64,000 nucleotides of DNA from Monosiga brevicollis MX1 (lineage: Eukaryota; Opisthokonta; Choanoflagellata; Craspedida; Salpingoecidae): assembly GCF_000002865.3 (NCBI RefSeq), contig NW_001865041.1:20486-84485 (forward strand), in the 5' to 3' direction. Shown here piece after piece: positions 11,101 to 21,457 of this stretch. Positions within the stretch are counted from its first letter, which is position 1; every line of letters begins with the position of its first letter. The notes under the pieces were generated by a model, which was not told where the DNA came from, made no database searches, and saw nothing but the letters and a program-made list of their open reading frames with translations. The position numbers and the translations under genes are program-made.

Positions 11101-12332
11101 CTATAGCGCCCGACCCATCCTCATCCGCAATGTTAAACATCTGCCAAAGATAGCTATAGCTGTCATCTGCGTGGGAGCGACGTCAGCGGGTGGGGAAGAA
11201 AAAAAAAAAAGTGAGCGTTGGATCTCAAGCTGCCCCCCCTCCCCCCCCCCCCAAAAAAAAAAGTCTTTGTCGGGCACATGAGAATAGGTGAGGTGTTGGC
11301 ACATGACTTTGTGACTTATGTGTTGACCCACCATCGAGGTCCGCATTGGCGGCTGCACGTGGCGGAAGTTGACGCTCGGCTGTACGCTGGGCAATTGCAG
11401 CGCGCTGTTCTGAGGTCAGGGCATGTGATTGGGTCAAGTCGCCATGTTCGACAAATGCAATGATATCTTCCTCAGCTTGAATGACGGCATCCAAGACACC
11501 GCGTTGCAGCGCGCCCACAAATTCCTCCCGCTCAACCAGGTTGTTTTGATCTTGGTCGAGCTGACTCATGAGCTCTTGTACAAACAATTGAAAGGCATGC
11601 TCGCCATTCCGATCGGCACCCAGGCCTAGGGAGAAGTAAGTGGCATGCAGGTGCAGAGACATGAGCAGGTGGCAAGTGACTGGTAAGTGTGACCACCAAC
11701 GGGCGGCCAGTCGAGCAGGATTTCTTCTGACCGCGTAGGAGCTGCTCAAGCTCTGTGCGATCAAGAGAATCAGAGCTGTCCGTGTCAAGCTGATCAAAAA
11801 GAGCACACGCCCGCACTGCCAAGGTTTGTCGCAAGCGTCGAGTGTCTAGCAGTTATCATGTGTGCGATACATTCAGAGTGAGCGCGAGACAAAATACGGA
11901 CGAACCGGGCGCACGAGTGGTCGGCATGTTGCAACATGAGGTGCCGGGGCCCACTGACCGTCATCGAGGAAAATGTCAAATTTGCCCGCGTTGGCCAAAA
12001 ACTCGTCGAGAGTGACAGTGCCATCGCGATCCGAGTCCAGCACGTTCATGAGCAAACCCAGCTACAAAGTGACGGGCCACGAGAGCCGGCACCACCGGAA
12101 GGTGAGGCGACCAGACTGCCCAACGTGACAGATTGGGCACACGCGAGGCGATAATCTCAGCTGGCGATGACGAAACCATCAACAACCATACCTGCTGCTC
12201 TTGTTGATCAAGAGGCACATCGAGGCGCTTGAGAACCAGACGCAGCTCATCGGCTTCGATAGTACCGCTATCATCATCGTCGAGGGCCCGGAAAAGAGCT
12301 CGGAGCCGAGCTGCCAATCCGCTGCTGCCCAT
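5135..12332 (-). CDS. Giant EF-hand coiled-coil protein (six EF-hands, ~2,084 aa)
   Basis: Eight exons in transcription order: 12332-12192, 12061-11959, 11845-11732, 11625-11332, 11166-10992, 10832-10439, 10332-9703 and 9538-5135. Together they give 6,255 nt, exactly in frame. Six EF-hand loops occupy roughly the first 290 residues: DDDDSGTIEADE, DSDRDGTVTLDE, DTDSSDSLDRTE, DQDQNNLVEREE, ADEDGSGAIDSLE and, across an intron, DDDDSGELDFQE. The fourth loop is the least canonical. The remaining ~1,790 residues are almost unbroken heptad coiled coil, rich in Gln, Glu, Ala and Leu and low in Pro. No membrane segment or motor is seen. The layout suggests a calcium-regulated scaffold or tether (centrosomal ninein-like or golgin-like), but I recognise no specific orthologue. 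The start is the first ATG in frame; an upstream 5' exon is possible because a good acceptor (CTTCTGCAG) lies near 12555. Confidence 0.9.
9646..9681. repeat. (TGCG)n microsatellite in intron 7 of the EF-hand gene
   Basis: A short tetranucleotide run of TGCG repeats lies inside the intron 9539-9702. Minus-strand splice sites flank it normally. Confidence 0.85.
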
Positions 12333-13240
12333 GACGCTTGACGTTGTTGCCACCTCTCCTGATTTGACTCGCTGTCACCGATGAGGGGGGGTGGGGGCAG
12401 CTGGGACACGGTCAGTATGGCGTCTTGCACGGCACCATCTGATCGAAAAGAGGCGAGGGCTGCAGGTGGTCCGGGAGATGAGACTCGGGTCTCATCTCTT
12501 GCCAAGGCAGGAAATTGATCCACCGCTCCCTGGATGCGTGGTTTTTCCGGACAAGCCGCTTCTCTGCAGAAGGGAAAACATGAGGTACCAGCATCAAAAT
12601 CCTCCCAATAAGCCAAGCTGAAGCATCAAGCTCCATGGTCGCTGTGCGATGCCCCACCTTTGGCCTTCTGGGGTGGTGGTCCGTGCAAACTGGCGCGTCA
12701 CTGGGCAACCTCTGGCTCGGTGAGTCGTGCGAACTTGTTGGGCGGTGTTTGTTGACTCGAGACGCGATCGATGTGTGAAGATGCATACACGCACCATGCT
12801 TGATGTCACGCAAATGAGATGCTCGCACTGGGGCTATCGGCCATGGGCACTCTTATCAATGCTCTTGCAAGTGTCGACCAACAGGCCGTAGACTTATGGC
12901 TTGAATAGAGTCATCCATGCACGCTCATTGACTGCAAGTGACTGCACAGCGTTCAAAAAATGGCCTGGTATCAGCCCGCACCAGCCCCAGACCCTTGTAC
13001 ATGCATGCATGCTGGTCAACATCGGAAGCTGACATTCGTCTGACAACGACAGGATCTGATTTCATTTGGTAGTGGTGTCTGCCGATGAGCTGCCTGCAGC
13101 CCTCGAGGCCCAGACGCATCTTGCGACGAGTCGGGGGCGGTGGCGGAAGGTCCACCTCAGCAGGCATTGCTTGTTCTTGTCGCACACAAGAGTCATTTTG
13201 ACTGGCTTTCATAGAGGGCGTTGGATGTTAACCCGAGGCC
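12333..13240. promoter_or_regulatory. Divergent intergenic region, EF-hand gene / CHERP-like gene
   Basis: About 0.9 kb separate the start codons of two divergently transcribed genes, so both promoters must lie here. I saw no TATA box or named operator. Minus-strand frames of up to 145 codons exist within it; their low similarity to anything and lack of good splicing into the EF-hand exon make them weak. Part of this stretch may be 5' UTR of the EF-hand gene. Confidence 0.5.
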
Positions 13241-14730
13241 ATGGCGGCAAGTCAATCGCCCGCCGTGCCATCCCTGCAACAAGCCTTGCCCGAACTCGAC
13301 GAGCTGCTGGCCCCGCTCCAGCATCAAGCATCCTACGCAGCCGTCCAGGTGAGCAGGAGGCCCAGTTTTCTGCCTGGTGCTGGCAAACAGCCAGTACACC
13401 ACGCCTCGAAATAAAATGGACAAACTCATGACATCGATGGCTCTGGCGCTTGCTGCTGGACCTGCTACTTCTGCTTTTGCTAGGCAGCAGTGCAGTGGAC
13501 CTTTGAGGTGTGTCGAGACAACCTGGCGTTGGCCCAACTCAGCGCCCATCTTGTGGCCTACGTCCCGCAGCACGCCTCCAACGTTGGCGTGCTTTACTAC
13601 ATTTCCGACGTGCTTCATCAATGGTTTGTCGCGCTCTGGCATGCGCTCTGATCTTGAACAAGCCGTGCTCGTTTGGCCTGATGTGTCCTGCGCGGCTCGT
13701 GGCGCGGGACAGGATTGCCTTGGGATGGGAAGCACCCACCGAGCTACTGAATGCCTTGCCCAACATACTCAAGGTGTTAGAGCAAACGGCCCCAGCGGCC
13801 GCCTTGAGCCGATTGACCGCGGTAGGGTTTCCAAGTGTCCTCGCCACGTTTGGCTCTGCAAGAGGCCCAACTGCCAACACGCGTCGTTGCATTGTCGTGC
13901 TCACTTAGATTAAGCGCTTGTGGGAAGACGATGGATGGATCGAGGCGCCCGTTACGGCTGCAGGCCGTGCAACGAGTCAGACTAGCCAGCGGATCTCCCG
14001 CGATGGCAAGGCGGCCTCCCCACCTCCCATGACCCCCTACAACCCACCCGAAGATGCCCCTTATGACCAACTGCCCGCCGCTCTTATGATTAATCTCATC
14101 CAGGTTTGCCTCGTCGCCTTGACATGGCCTCCCACCGGTCTTGCAGCGCGGTGATGTAATCCTATCCTTGCTTGGCTTCTTGGATTCATGTGCACGTGTT
14201 GGTCCTTGGTGGGCGATGCTTTGGAATTCCCAGGAAGAGGATCACTACCGAGAGCCAATCAACACGTCGCGCCTGGCGTTTTCTGCTCTGCCTGCGGACA
14301 CAAAGGAGCTCACAGAGGCGTTGGAGGTATGGTTTGCATTGACAGCGCGTGATCAACACCTGCGCCCCAGGGCTTTTACCAAGGCATGCCATCTGCACAC
14401 AGAGCTTTTTTGAAGCCAATTCAGAGAAGCGCAATATCGAGGGCTGGCGTGCCGGTGCTCTCGATCGGCATTTCAAGTAAGCAGCCAGGTCTCAAGAACT
14501 TGATGCCCAGCACGAGTGCATGCACACTGCCGTGGCTGGATCCCCTAGGCCAACAAGGGTTGTCTGCCCCATTGGCACCTCACCGTCGAAGCGAAGCAGC
14601 AGTGCTCACGAGTCTTGGGTATCCTTGTAGACGCAAATTCCGTCACATGCGAGGAAGCCGACGCAAAAGTCCCTCCCCGGACCGGAAACGGCAAACAAGT
14701 CGTTCCCCAGCGCCCGCAGAGCGTCGTTAA
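13241..14730 (+). CDS. CHERP: CHERP-like U2 snRNP-associated splicing protein, short form
   Basis: Seven exons: 13241-13348, 13484-13623, 13713-13821, 13909-14103, 14234-14326, 14403-14476 and 14631-14730, giving 272 aa in frame. The N-terminal half matches the RNA polymerase II CTD-interacting (CID) domain of CHERP: LDELLAPL, then VLYYISDVLHQW (human LIYLINDVLHHC), then IKRLWEDDGWI (human ARLLQLWEKNGYF). Next comes APYDQLPAALM, equivalent to CHERP VPYFDLPAGLM, then RNIEGWRAGALDRHF, equivalent to RNSEGWEQNGLYEFF. The tail is Arg/Ser-rich (RRKSPSPDRKRQTSRSPAP). Vertebrate CHERP is over 900 aa with an N-terminal SURP module, a long Gln/Pro/His linker and a C-terminal G-patch; none of these are present, so this is a minimal version. 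CHERP associates with the 17S U2 snRNP in the nucleus. Exon 2 start is the least certain boundary. Confidence 0.88.
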
Positions 14731-15374
14731 CATTCAGCGTCTGCACGTCCACTATTATGTTCGGGCATGGACTGCCTTGCACCTTGTCTCTTTCGGCCTT
14801 GACAGCGCTGTGGGCGAAGGGAGAAGGTAGCAAAGCACTTGGGCCAAAGGCGAAAGGCGAAGAGTGCCGTGTAGGTGAGAAGAAAAATAATTGTGATTGA
14901 CATGTGATGTGAGTGTGGTGGAAGCTTTACATGTTGTTACATCCGGATCGTAGTAAAATCCAAGAAGTGCAAAAGACATTTCAGCTTGCCTTTTTTTTTT
15001 TTTTTTTTTTTGTTGGTTTGAGTGAAACTTTCACACAAACAGCGACAATTATCGGGAATCAGCACATGAGAGTGTCAGGCGCGCGCATGTTTCAAGAGGC
15101 AACAGTGCACAGCGAGCCGAGTTCAAGCACATGAGCGAGCGCTGCAGGGACGGGCGGTCCTGAGAAGGCGAGAATACCAAAGGGCCACAGACACTAGCTG
15201 TGTACCTGGTCGGTCGGTGCTTGATGACTAGCGAAGAGGTAGCAGGTGTGTTTTCCCAAGTCCCACCACGAGCGTCTGCTTTGAATGTCGGTCGACATTG
15301 TGTGGCGGCGACAGCGGTCTAACCGGTCGTGATGGCATACGAATGCCATAGCAACTTAGCAGTGGCGAATCAGC
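14731..15374. promoter_or_regulatory. Intergenic region upstream of WIPI3 gene
   Basis: The 644 bp between two plus-strand genes contain a poly(T) tract at about 14992-15011 and no reading frame I can support. They hold the CHERP-like 3' UTR and the WIPI promoter. No terminator or promoter motif was recognised. Confidence 0.5.
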
Positions 15375-17599
15375 ATGGCGGTCGACGCCGCTCAGGTGAC
15401 CCACATCGAGTGGAATCAGGATGAAAGTGAGTGGCCCTGCTCGCTCATTGCGCCAATCCGAGGACACTTGCGCGAAGAGCACGTTACCAGAAACCATCGA
15501 GGGTTGTTCAACAGCGCATGGGCAGCTATCAGCGGCAGAAGTTCGTTTTATAATGCTTTTCTGTTGATGGCTGCCACAATTTAGCTTGCTTCATCTTGTG
15601 CACGCACCGCGGCTTCAAGGTCTACTCGGTCGCCCCTCTCGAGCAGAAAATTTCGCGCAGCTTCAGCAGTGGGGGGTTGGGCTATGCCGAGATGCTCTTT
15701 CGTTGCAACTACATTGCCCTAATTGGTGGGACTGATCGTCCCAGCTTCCCGACCAACAAAGGTGCGTTTGTGAGCATTCGTCAACATGGCAGCTCTGCCT
15801 TCGCCTCGTTCGTGCATGCTACACAACCCAGCCATTCACCTTGGGTATCATCTGGTTGGTGTCTGGTCTTGGTTCGCATGTGCGTTGCCGCAGTGGTACT
15901 TTGGGACGATCGCTCTCAGTCCATGGCTGCAGAAATTGAATGTCCCTCCGAAGCCCGTAGCGTTCGCTTGCGCAAGGACCGGTTAGTGTGGCTGCTCGGT
16001 TCGCCCTTGCTCCTCAGCTCGGTTCGCGACTCACACAGGCGCACCCGTATACCACGGTGTTTTTGGGACATGCTCCGTTCCCACGCTCGCCACCTGTAGA
16101 ATTGTGGTTGTTCTTGATCACAGCACGGATGTCTACTCTCTCACGGCCACTCCAACGCTGCTGCATTCCTATCGCACTTGTTCCAACCCGCTTGGTAAGT
16201 TCTGGCCAGGCCACCTTACAAATGTTTGAGTGTAGCGTTGTCCTCTGAGCGCTCACACGAGTAACTGCCCGCAAAAAGGTTTGGCAAGCCTATGTCCAGA
16301 TGATAGACGGCCAGTTTTAGCCGCCATGGGACCCGAACCAGGACAGGTGCGTCCCTCTGCTCTCTCATCCTTCGTAAATATACAACCCCCCAGAGAAAAA
16401 CAAAAAGCTCGACATTTGATCCAGTCGAGCTGCGCATCTACCTCAGTTGACCCGCTCGCGTGCATAAATGAGGATCACATGCTCATGTACACGCGTGGTG
16501 ATACAAAACATCAGCTGGCCTTGTGCAATCTTGCGCAAAGCTCCGAGGCCCCGCTAATCGTGGCCGCTCACGAAACAGCTTTGGCTCAAGTACAATTAAA
16601 CGAGGTATGTTCTACCCTCGAGTGTGCGAACATGCTCACTTCCAAGACTATCCGAATGTATGCGCATGTCCGTAATCGATTGTCTGGCGATCCACATAGG
16701 ACGGTACAAAAGTTGCCACGGCCTCAGAAAAGGCAGGTGCCGAGCATGTGATGTTGGATTGAATTGCTTTTAGTTGGCGATATCGTGCTACGTTGTCACC
16801 AGTTCTTATCAACTTATACCATTGATTGGCTGCGCAGGGTACCCTGATTCGGGTCTTTGACACTGAAACAGGCAAAAAACTGCACGAAGTGCGGCGTGGC
16901 ACCGAACGTGCCCGGATATACAGGTGCACCTCCTGCTTCCAAATGCGACCCGTGCGCAGACGACCGACTGTCCCTTGCTCAAGTCTCTTTCTTTCTCTCT
17001 TGCCCGATAGCATTCGCTTCAGTCGTCGGAGCACCCATCTCTGCTGTGCCAGGTATCACTCGTTTTCTGTGCGCAAGAATATTTTATCAGGGTCTGGTTC
17101 AAGAAATGGCTCTTATGCCTGGCCCCTTGAAACCACTTTAGTGACCACGGGACCGTCCACGTCTTCTCCTTGCATGATCAGGAGGCTGTTGCCGCCAGCA
17201 GCTTGTGCGTTGAGCTCCCTCCTTCTCCAACTGCTTCACGCCCCGTGCCCCCTCAGACTACCGACCATGTGGCTGTGTGCTTGTGCGCTCACGACTGCGG
17301 ATCTGTAAATCACGACGTGGGCCTGGTTCTAGATTGCCGTCCGTGTTGCCCAAGTATTTCAGTTCGCAATGGAGCTTTGCCAAGTTTGCGATTCCTTCAG
17401 CATATGCGATTTGCGCGTTTGGCGAGGCCGATAATCAAGTTATTGGTGCGTGACAATGGTGGTTGAAGGCAGAACAGGTCGAATGCTGCCTCGCGTCGAA
17501 ACGAAGCATTCTCATTTGTGTTGGTCATACTGATACTGGGTCACAGCGGTGAGCGCAGAGGGTTATTTCTATCGAGCCACCTTTGAATCATCTGGCGAG
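15375..17599 (+). CDS. WDR45B: PROPPIN autophagy protein, WIPI3/WDR45B type
   Basis: Exons: 15375-15426, 15585-15761, 15894-15981, 16100-16194, 16279-16346, 16515-16604, 16700-16732, 16838-16923, 17011-17052, 17142-17204, 17333-17445 and 17547-17599, about 320 aa so far. The last coding exon (after 17600, before about 17760) is not resolved; IRQAYLGHLS near 17670 resembles the human C-terminus but I found no clean acceptor for it. Diagnostic matches are EMLFRCNYIALIGG, VVLWDD, RKDRIVVVLD, DGTKVATASEK-GTLIRVFDT, DHGTVHVFSL and LPKYFSSQWSFAKF, all as in WDR45B/WIPI3 and unlike WIPI1/2 or WIPI4. These proteins are seven-bladed propellers that bind PI3P/PI(3,5)P2 on phagophore and endolysosomal membranes. 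The lipid-binding L/FRRG motif reads VRRG here, keeping both arginines. The 33-nt exon is followed by a GC-AG intron. Confidence 0.93.
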
Positions 17600-17765
17600 G
17601 TGAATGTTTCTAAAATCCAGCTCACTTGATGGGGGCATCTCAAGTTTCTCCCTGCCGATTTTTTTGATTCGCCAAGCCTATCTTGGCCACTTGTCCAATC
17701 GATGCCATTTACGCTGTGTGTTGCAACTCCAATCATCCTCAACAATCATCGCATCTTGGTTCATT

Positions 17766-17767
<2 letters not shown>

Positions 17768-17807
<40 letters not shown>

Positions 17808-17829
17808 TGTGTGTGTGTGTGTGTGTGTG
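17768..17829. repeat. (GT)n microsatellite between WIPI3 and SDE2
   Basis: About 60 bp of GT dinucleotides, with one GA interruption, lie in the convergent 3' region between the two genes. A short poly(A) follows at 17898-17913. The rest of 17600-17953 is presumed 3' UTR and the unresolved WIPI3 last exon. Confidence 0.9.
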
Positions 17830-17953
17830 AACAAGTAGTGCCACGGTTTTACCACATGCAAGAACAAATGGCTTGCGCTTTGTGGTTCACAGCGAAGAAA
17901 AAAAAAAAAAAAAGAAGAGAGATGAATACAAAACAAAACACACCATGCAGCTC

Positions 17954-19260
17954 CTACTTTGCATCGACTTGTTCCTTGTTCTTCTTGGCATCGGGCTCCC
18001 CACCACTGGCAGCGGCGGATGAGGCTTGCGTGCTGTCGCTCTTGGTTGCCTCTTCTTCGTCCGAGTCGCTAACGTCGTCCGAATCCCATTCATCCCTAAG
18101 AAGTTGCGAACCAATGACATGAACGAGAAGCAACAATGTACACTGGCAAATAAGGGAGTTCTGGCCAGAAAACGAACTGCAAGGCCGCCGTCTTGCGTTT
18201 AGGCGGCTCTGATGCCACTGGCGCTTGAACATGGCCTGCAGCCGCAGCTAGGCAGCCCAAGACGAGAGTCAGGAATTTGCAGCGCGTCAAACAAGCATGG
18301 GCAACGCCTGACAAAGAAACTTACCAGCCTTGACGGCATCAGCAATCAACCGCGACTTCTCATCCAACTCCACGTGGAAAGAATGGTCATCAAAAGCGTG
18401 TTTGGGTACAGCAACTGCACGCTCCAGCTAAAATAGAAAAAAAAAGCAAAACAAAAAACCAAACAAAACAGGCAATCGATCGGCAGTGTGTAAGGCTGGC
18501 CCGCAGGAACAGGGCACAGACTGGGACCGTGAATTTGCTGATCGAACCTTGGCCTGTCGGCGTGCCTTGACTTCGTCCTCCTTCTCCGCTTGCTCCTTGA
18601 GCCATTGCTTGATTTTTTTCTCATCGTTGACGTCCCGCAAGCGGCGGCCAGACAAATCACGACAGGCCTGGAAAAAGCAAAGTTGATGATGAAATTGCAA
18701 ACCGAAAAGCGAGTACAAGGCCAGATATCAAGGCCAGCCTGCACGTACGTCAATATTGTCAGTCTCAGCGTGCGACCGCTTGTTGCCAAGGGCACGCAGC
18801 AAAGAGCCAAAGCCTAGTTGGCGTCGTGAAAGCCCAGAATGGTAGCAAAGCAGAGCATCACAAGTCAACAGCTGATCATCACGGCAAAGGGGCGTTGGCG
18901 GTGTGATCCAAACAATTCAGACGCACTTACCTCCTTTGCCCCCACAAAGGCGAAGTCGAAGAGTAGCTGCTTCATGGTCAAACAACTCCTCACTTCCGCT
19001 CATCAGGCGGCCGCGCTGCCAGAGGCGTAAGTGTTGTTGGGGAATGGCCTGTGGAGGCGCAAATGAAGAATCCAAGAGCATCAACATACACGTGCACAGA
19101 AGCGTCAGGCCACCTCGCGGAGAGTTGACATGCGCAAAAGCATCAAAGGCTTGAAACAACGCACCGTCAAACCTTCCGCTGCCTCCAAAACAGCGTCGCA
19201 ATTGCGGCTAGCACAATCCAGCTGGCCAGGCAGGCCCTGCCAAAACACGGTCACCTTCAT
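17954..19260 (-). CDS. SDE2: SDE2 splicing and genome-stability protein
   Basis: Seven exons: 19260-19165, 19048-18931, 18813-18749, 18667-18548, 18427-18325, 18235-18178 and 18095-17954, giving 233 aa exactly in frame. The first ~69 residues are the ubiquitin-like fold ending in LCGGKGG. Then come [29 protein letters not shown] and a Lys/Glu-rich helix ([14 protein letters not shown]), the hallmark Sde2 signature. In characterised homologues the ubiquitin-like part is cut after the first GG, leaving a C-terminal fragment that starts with Lys, joins the spliceosome and, in animals, the replication-fork machinery. The GG-K site is intact, so processing is predicted. The C-terminus is acidic then Lys-rich ([15 protein letters not shown]). 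It is much shorter than human SDE2 (451 aa), lacking the SAP-like C-terminal region. Confidence 0.94.
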
Positions 19261-19425
19261 GATTGTGGTTTGGGAAGTCTGCAGTCGACAAAGCCACACG
19301 TCAGCAGATGCCCCTCAACACACACTATGCTCGCAAAACCATCACCTGCAACGTGCAAGAGAGCAGCACCCGTCCCTCTGCCGCATGGACTCACGCCACC
19401 CATTTACAAAACGAACCAAATCCCG

Positions 19426-19456
<31 letters not shown>

Positions 19457-19843
19457 TTAACAACGCAACGCCACAAGGAAAATGATGACAAATCCAAGGC
19501 TGCATTTCAAATAGGAGGGCCACGACCACTCCATTTGGTTGAAAAGCCAACTTTGTCAAGAAGCTGTGGTGTCACGCAGTCGCACGCACGCATTCGCATT
19601 GAAAGGACGATCTGGTTCCACGCGGCGCGGGAGTCGGCGCGTCAAGGCGGGAGAGTCGCGGGAGGCTGCGGATTGTTGAGGCAAGGAGGCGAAGCGATGT
19701 CATCATTTTGAAGATAGACTCGACAACGGTGCGCAACATCATGCAGTAGCACAGAGAGAGAGAGAGAGGGAGAGGGAGAGGGAGAGAGAGAGCCCTTGTT
19801 GCATCGTCTCCATCAAACCGTTTGCCTCTTGATCGCCATCGCC
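19261..19843. promoter_or_regulatory. Divergent promoter region SDE2 / MADS-box gene
   Basis: 583 bp between two divergent start codons. It contains a (GTC)n-like trinucleotide run at about 19423-19456 and a GA-rich tract at about 19752-19794, the latter only 50 bp before the MADS-box ATG. GA tracts are common promoter elements, but no specific factor site is claimed. Confidence 0.55.
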
Positions 19844-21176
19844 ATGGGTGGTGGCGAGCAATTGGGCGCCAAACGAACTCGGCGTCTGAGCAAGGCGGAG
19901 CGTGAGCAAATGGAGCGTGTGCAGCGCTTGGTTCAGGCGGAGCCGTTTCAAGGTAGGTCTCACAGCTTGCATTTATCGCGCTTCCGTGTGTGTATATCTC
20001 GTGCTCACAACCCTGATGTTCGTCGTGTGCTGCGAATGGCTTTCAAACCTTGTCGGTGCTTGTTCTTCTTGATCGCGGCACCCGGCCCGCGCGCACAGCT
20101 GCTGCCTCGCACTCGCACGATGGCCACATGGTCACAGGTCAGCCCGATCGGCCCGTCTCAATCGTTGAACGCATCAAGAGCCATTACCACGAACAAGCCA
20201 AGGCCGCAGCGCAACAAGCCTCACATCAGAGGGCATACCTACCTTTCACTGCCCCATCAGGTGGGTTACGCTGCCCTCCAACGGTGACGCCTCGTGCTTT
20301 TTGCTGGCCGCCCGTCACCTCTCAGGCCCCTCAACCACCAGCTTCCAAACCTCATCCCTTGGCCCAATGTCGCTGCTGCATGCGCCCCAGCAGCCAACCA
20401 GGAGGAACTCGGCGACTCCTCCACCAAGCCCCCGACCACGGACGCCGGGACATCAATGCTGTCCACCGAATTCGTTGAACCTCACGCCGTGGCAGCACCC
20501 AAAATTTCACGCAAGCCCAGCTACATCAAAGACCGCGCCAAGCGCCGCAGCCTCTGTGCCAAACGCCGTAAAGCCCTGATGAAGGGCGTCTATGAGCTTT
20601 CCGTTTCTACGGGCAGCGATGTTCTTTTGCTTGTTGCGACTGAAGACGGCTCGATCTTCACACATTCAAGCCCGCGTCTCAAGCATTTTATAAATGACGC
20701 TAGTGGTCTGTCCCACCGCATAGTATCGTCATCGATGCCTTGAACTTGTTTGTGCACCGGTTGCCCTTGTCTCACGTGATCCATTTCTCCTCGCCGACCT
20801 CCGTCCTTGAACCGACCTATGGCTTACAGTGCGCCGACAACTTACAAATGCGCTCAGTGCTGATACCTCGAATGAACTGGACGAGCTGGACCTTGAGCCA
20901 GACCTCTCGGCTGATGAAGAGGGCGCAACTGATGCCAACGAAGTTCCTCTACACGACCATGTCCTCAGCACCGCCCTCGCCAATCGTCATCACGCTGAGG
21001 AGTTTGCCTCAGACAATCTGAATGTGCATGCGCACTCAGCCATCTTGGAGCATGCCCAGCTGCATCAGCCATCTCCACACCCACACCCACACCTCCACAT
21101 GCCACAATACGATGGCTCGTCTCAAGATTCGGGACGCAGCAGAGGCTTTCCGCTCAGAGATAGAGACCCTGAGTAG
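19844..21176 (+). CDS. SRF-type MADS-box transcription factor (divergent)
   Basis: Four exons: 19844-19952, 20099-20260, 20391-20705 and 20830-21176, giving 310 aa in frame. The MADS domain lies near residues 130-190: an Ile/Lys-rich N-arm (PSYIKDRAKRR), then SLCAKRRKALMKGVYELS and TGSDVLLLVATEDGSIFTHS. This matches the SRF pattern (FSKRKTGIMKKAYELS...TGTQVLLLVASETG) better than MEF2, which lacks the LLLVAS strand. The N-terminal region is basic (KRTRRLSKAEREQMER), and the C-terminus is acidic (ELDELDLEPDLSADEEG) then His/Pro-rich (HPHPHPHLHMP), plausibly an activation region. Several DNA-contact positions differ from SRF (KRK to KRR, Gly to Ala), so CArG-box binding may be altered. Exon 3 start is chosen to keep the MADS frame open; the other boundaries are clear. 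Confidence 0.88.
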
Positions 21177-21457
21177 TTTCCGATTCGTGTATGTCCCACC
21201 TGTTCATATCAATCAAGCTTTGCCGCTATAGACATGGAGAGCGACATTTGTTGATATGAAAAAAAAAGATTTTTTTGTTAAATTTTTGAAGATAACCTAG
21301 TCAACGTTGCTTTTCATGATTTGCATCATTCTGCATCATATAAACAGCCTTGACAATCATAACCGCGGCAACTGACGATAACTGCTGCGGAGGCGTTTTG
21401 CTTCCAGAAGCTAATACTAGATATACAGGTTCAAGGCAGCAGAGAAGCTCGTTCGCG
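21177..21457. other. Convergent 3' intergenic spacer
   Basis: 281 bp between the MADS-box stop and the stop of the PDZ-repeat gene. It is AT-richer than its surroundings, with A8 and T6 runs near 21260-21275. No gene or structured element seen. Confidence 0.6.

Noticed and set aside
12412-12828. Minus-strand frames upstream of the EF-hand gene as a possible extra gene or N-terminal exons
   Set aside because: No recognisable domain. A plausible acceptor exists near 12555, but I could not build an in-frame join to the first EF-hand exon.
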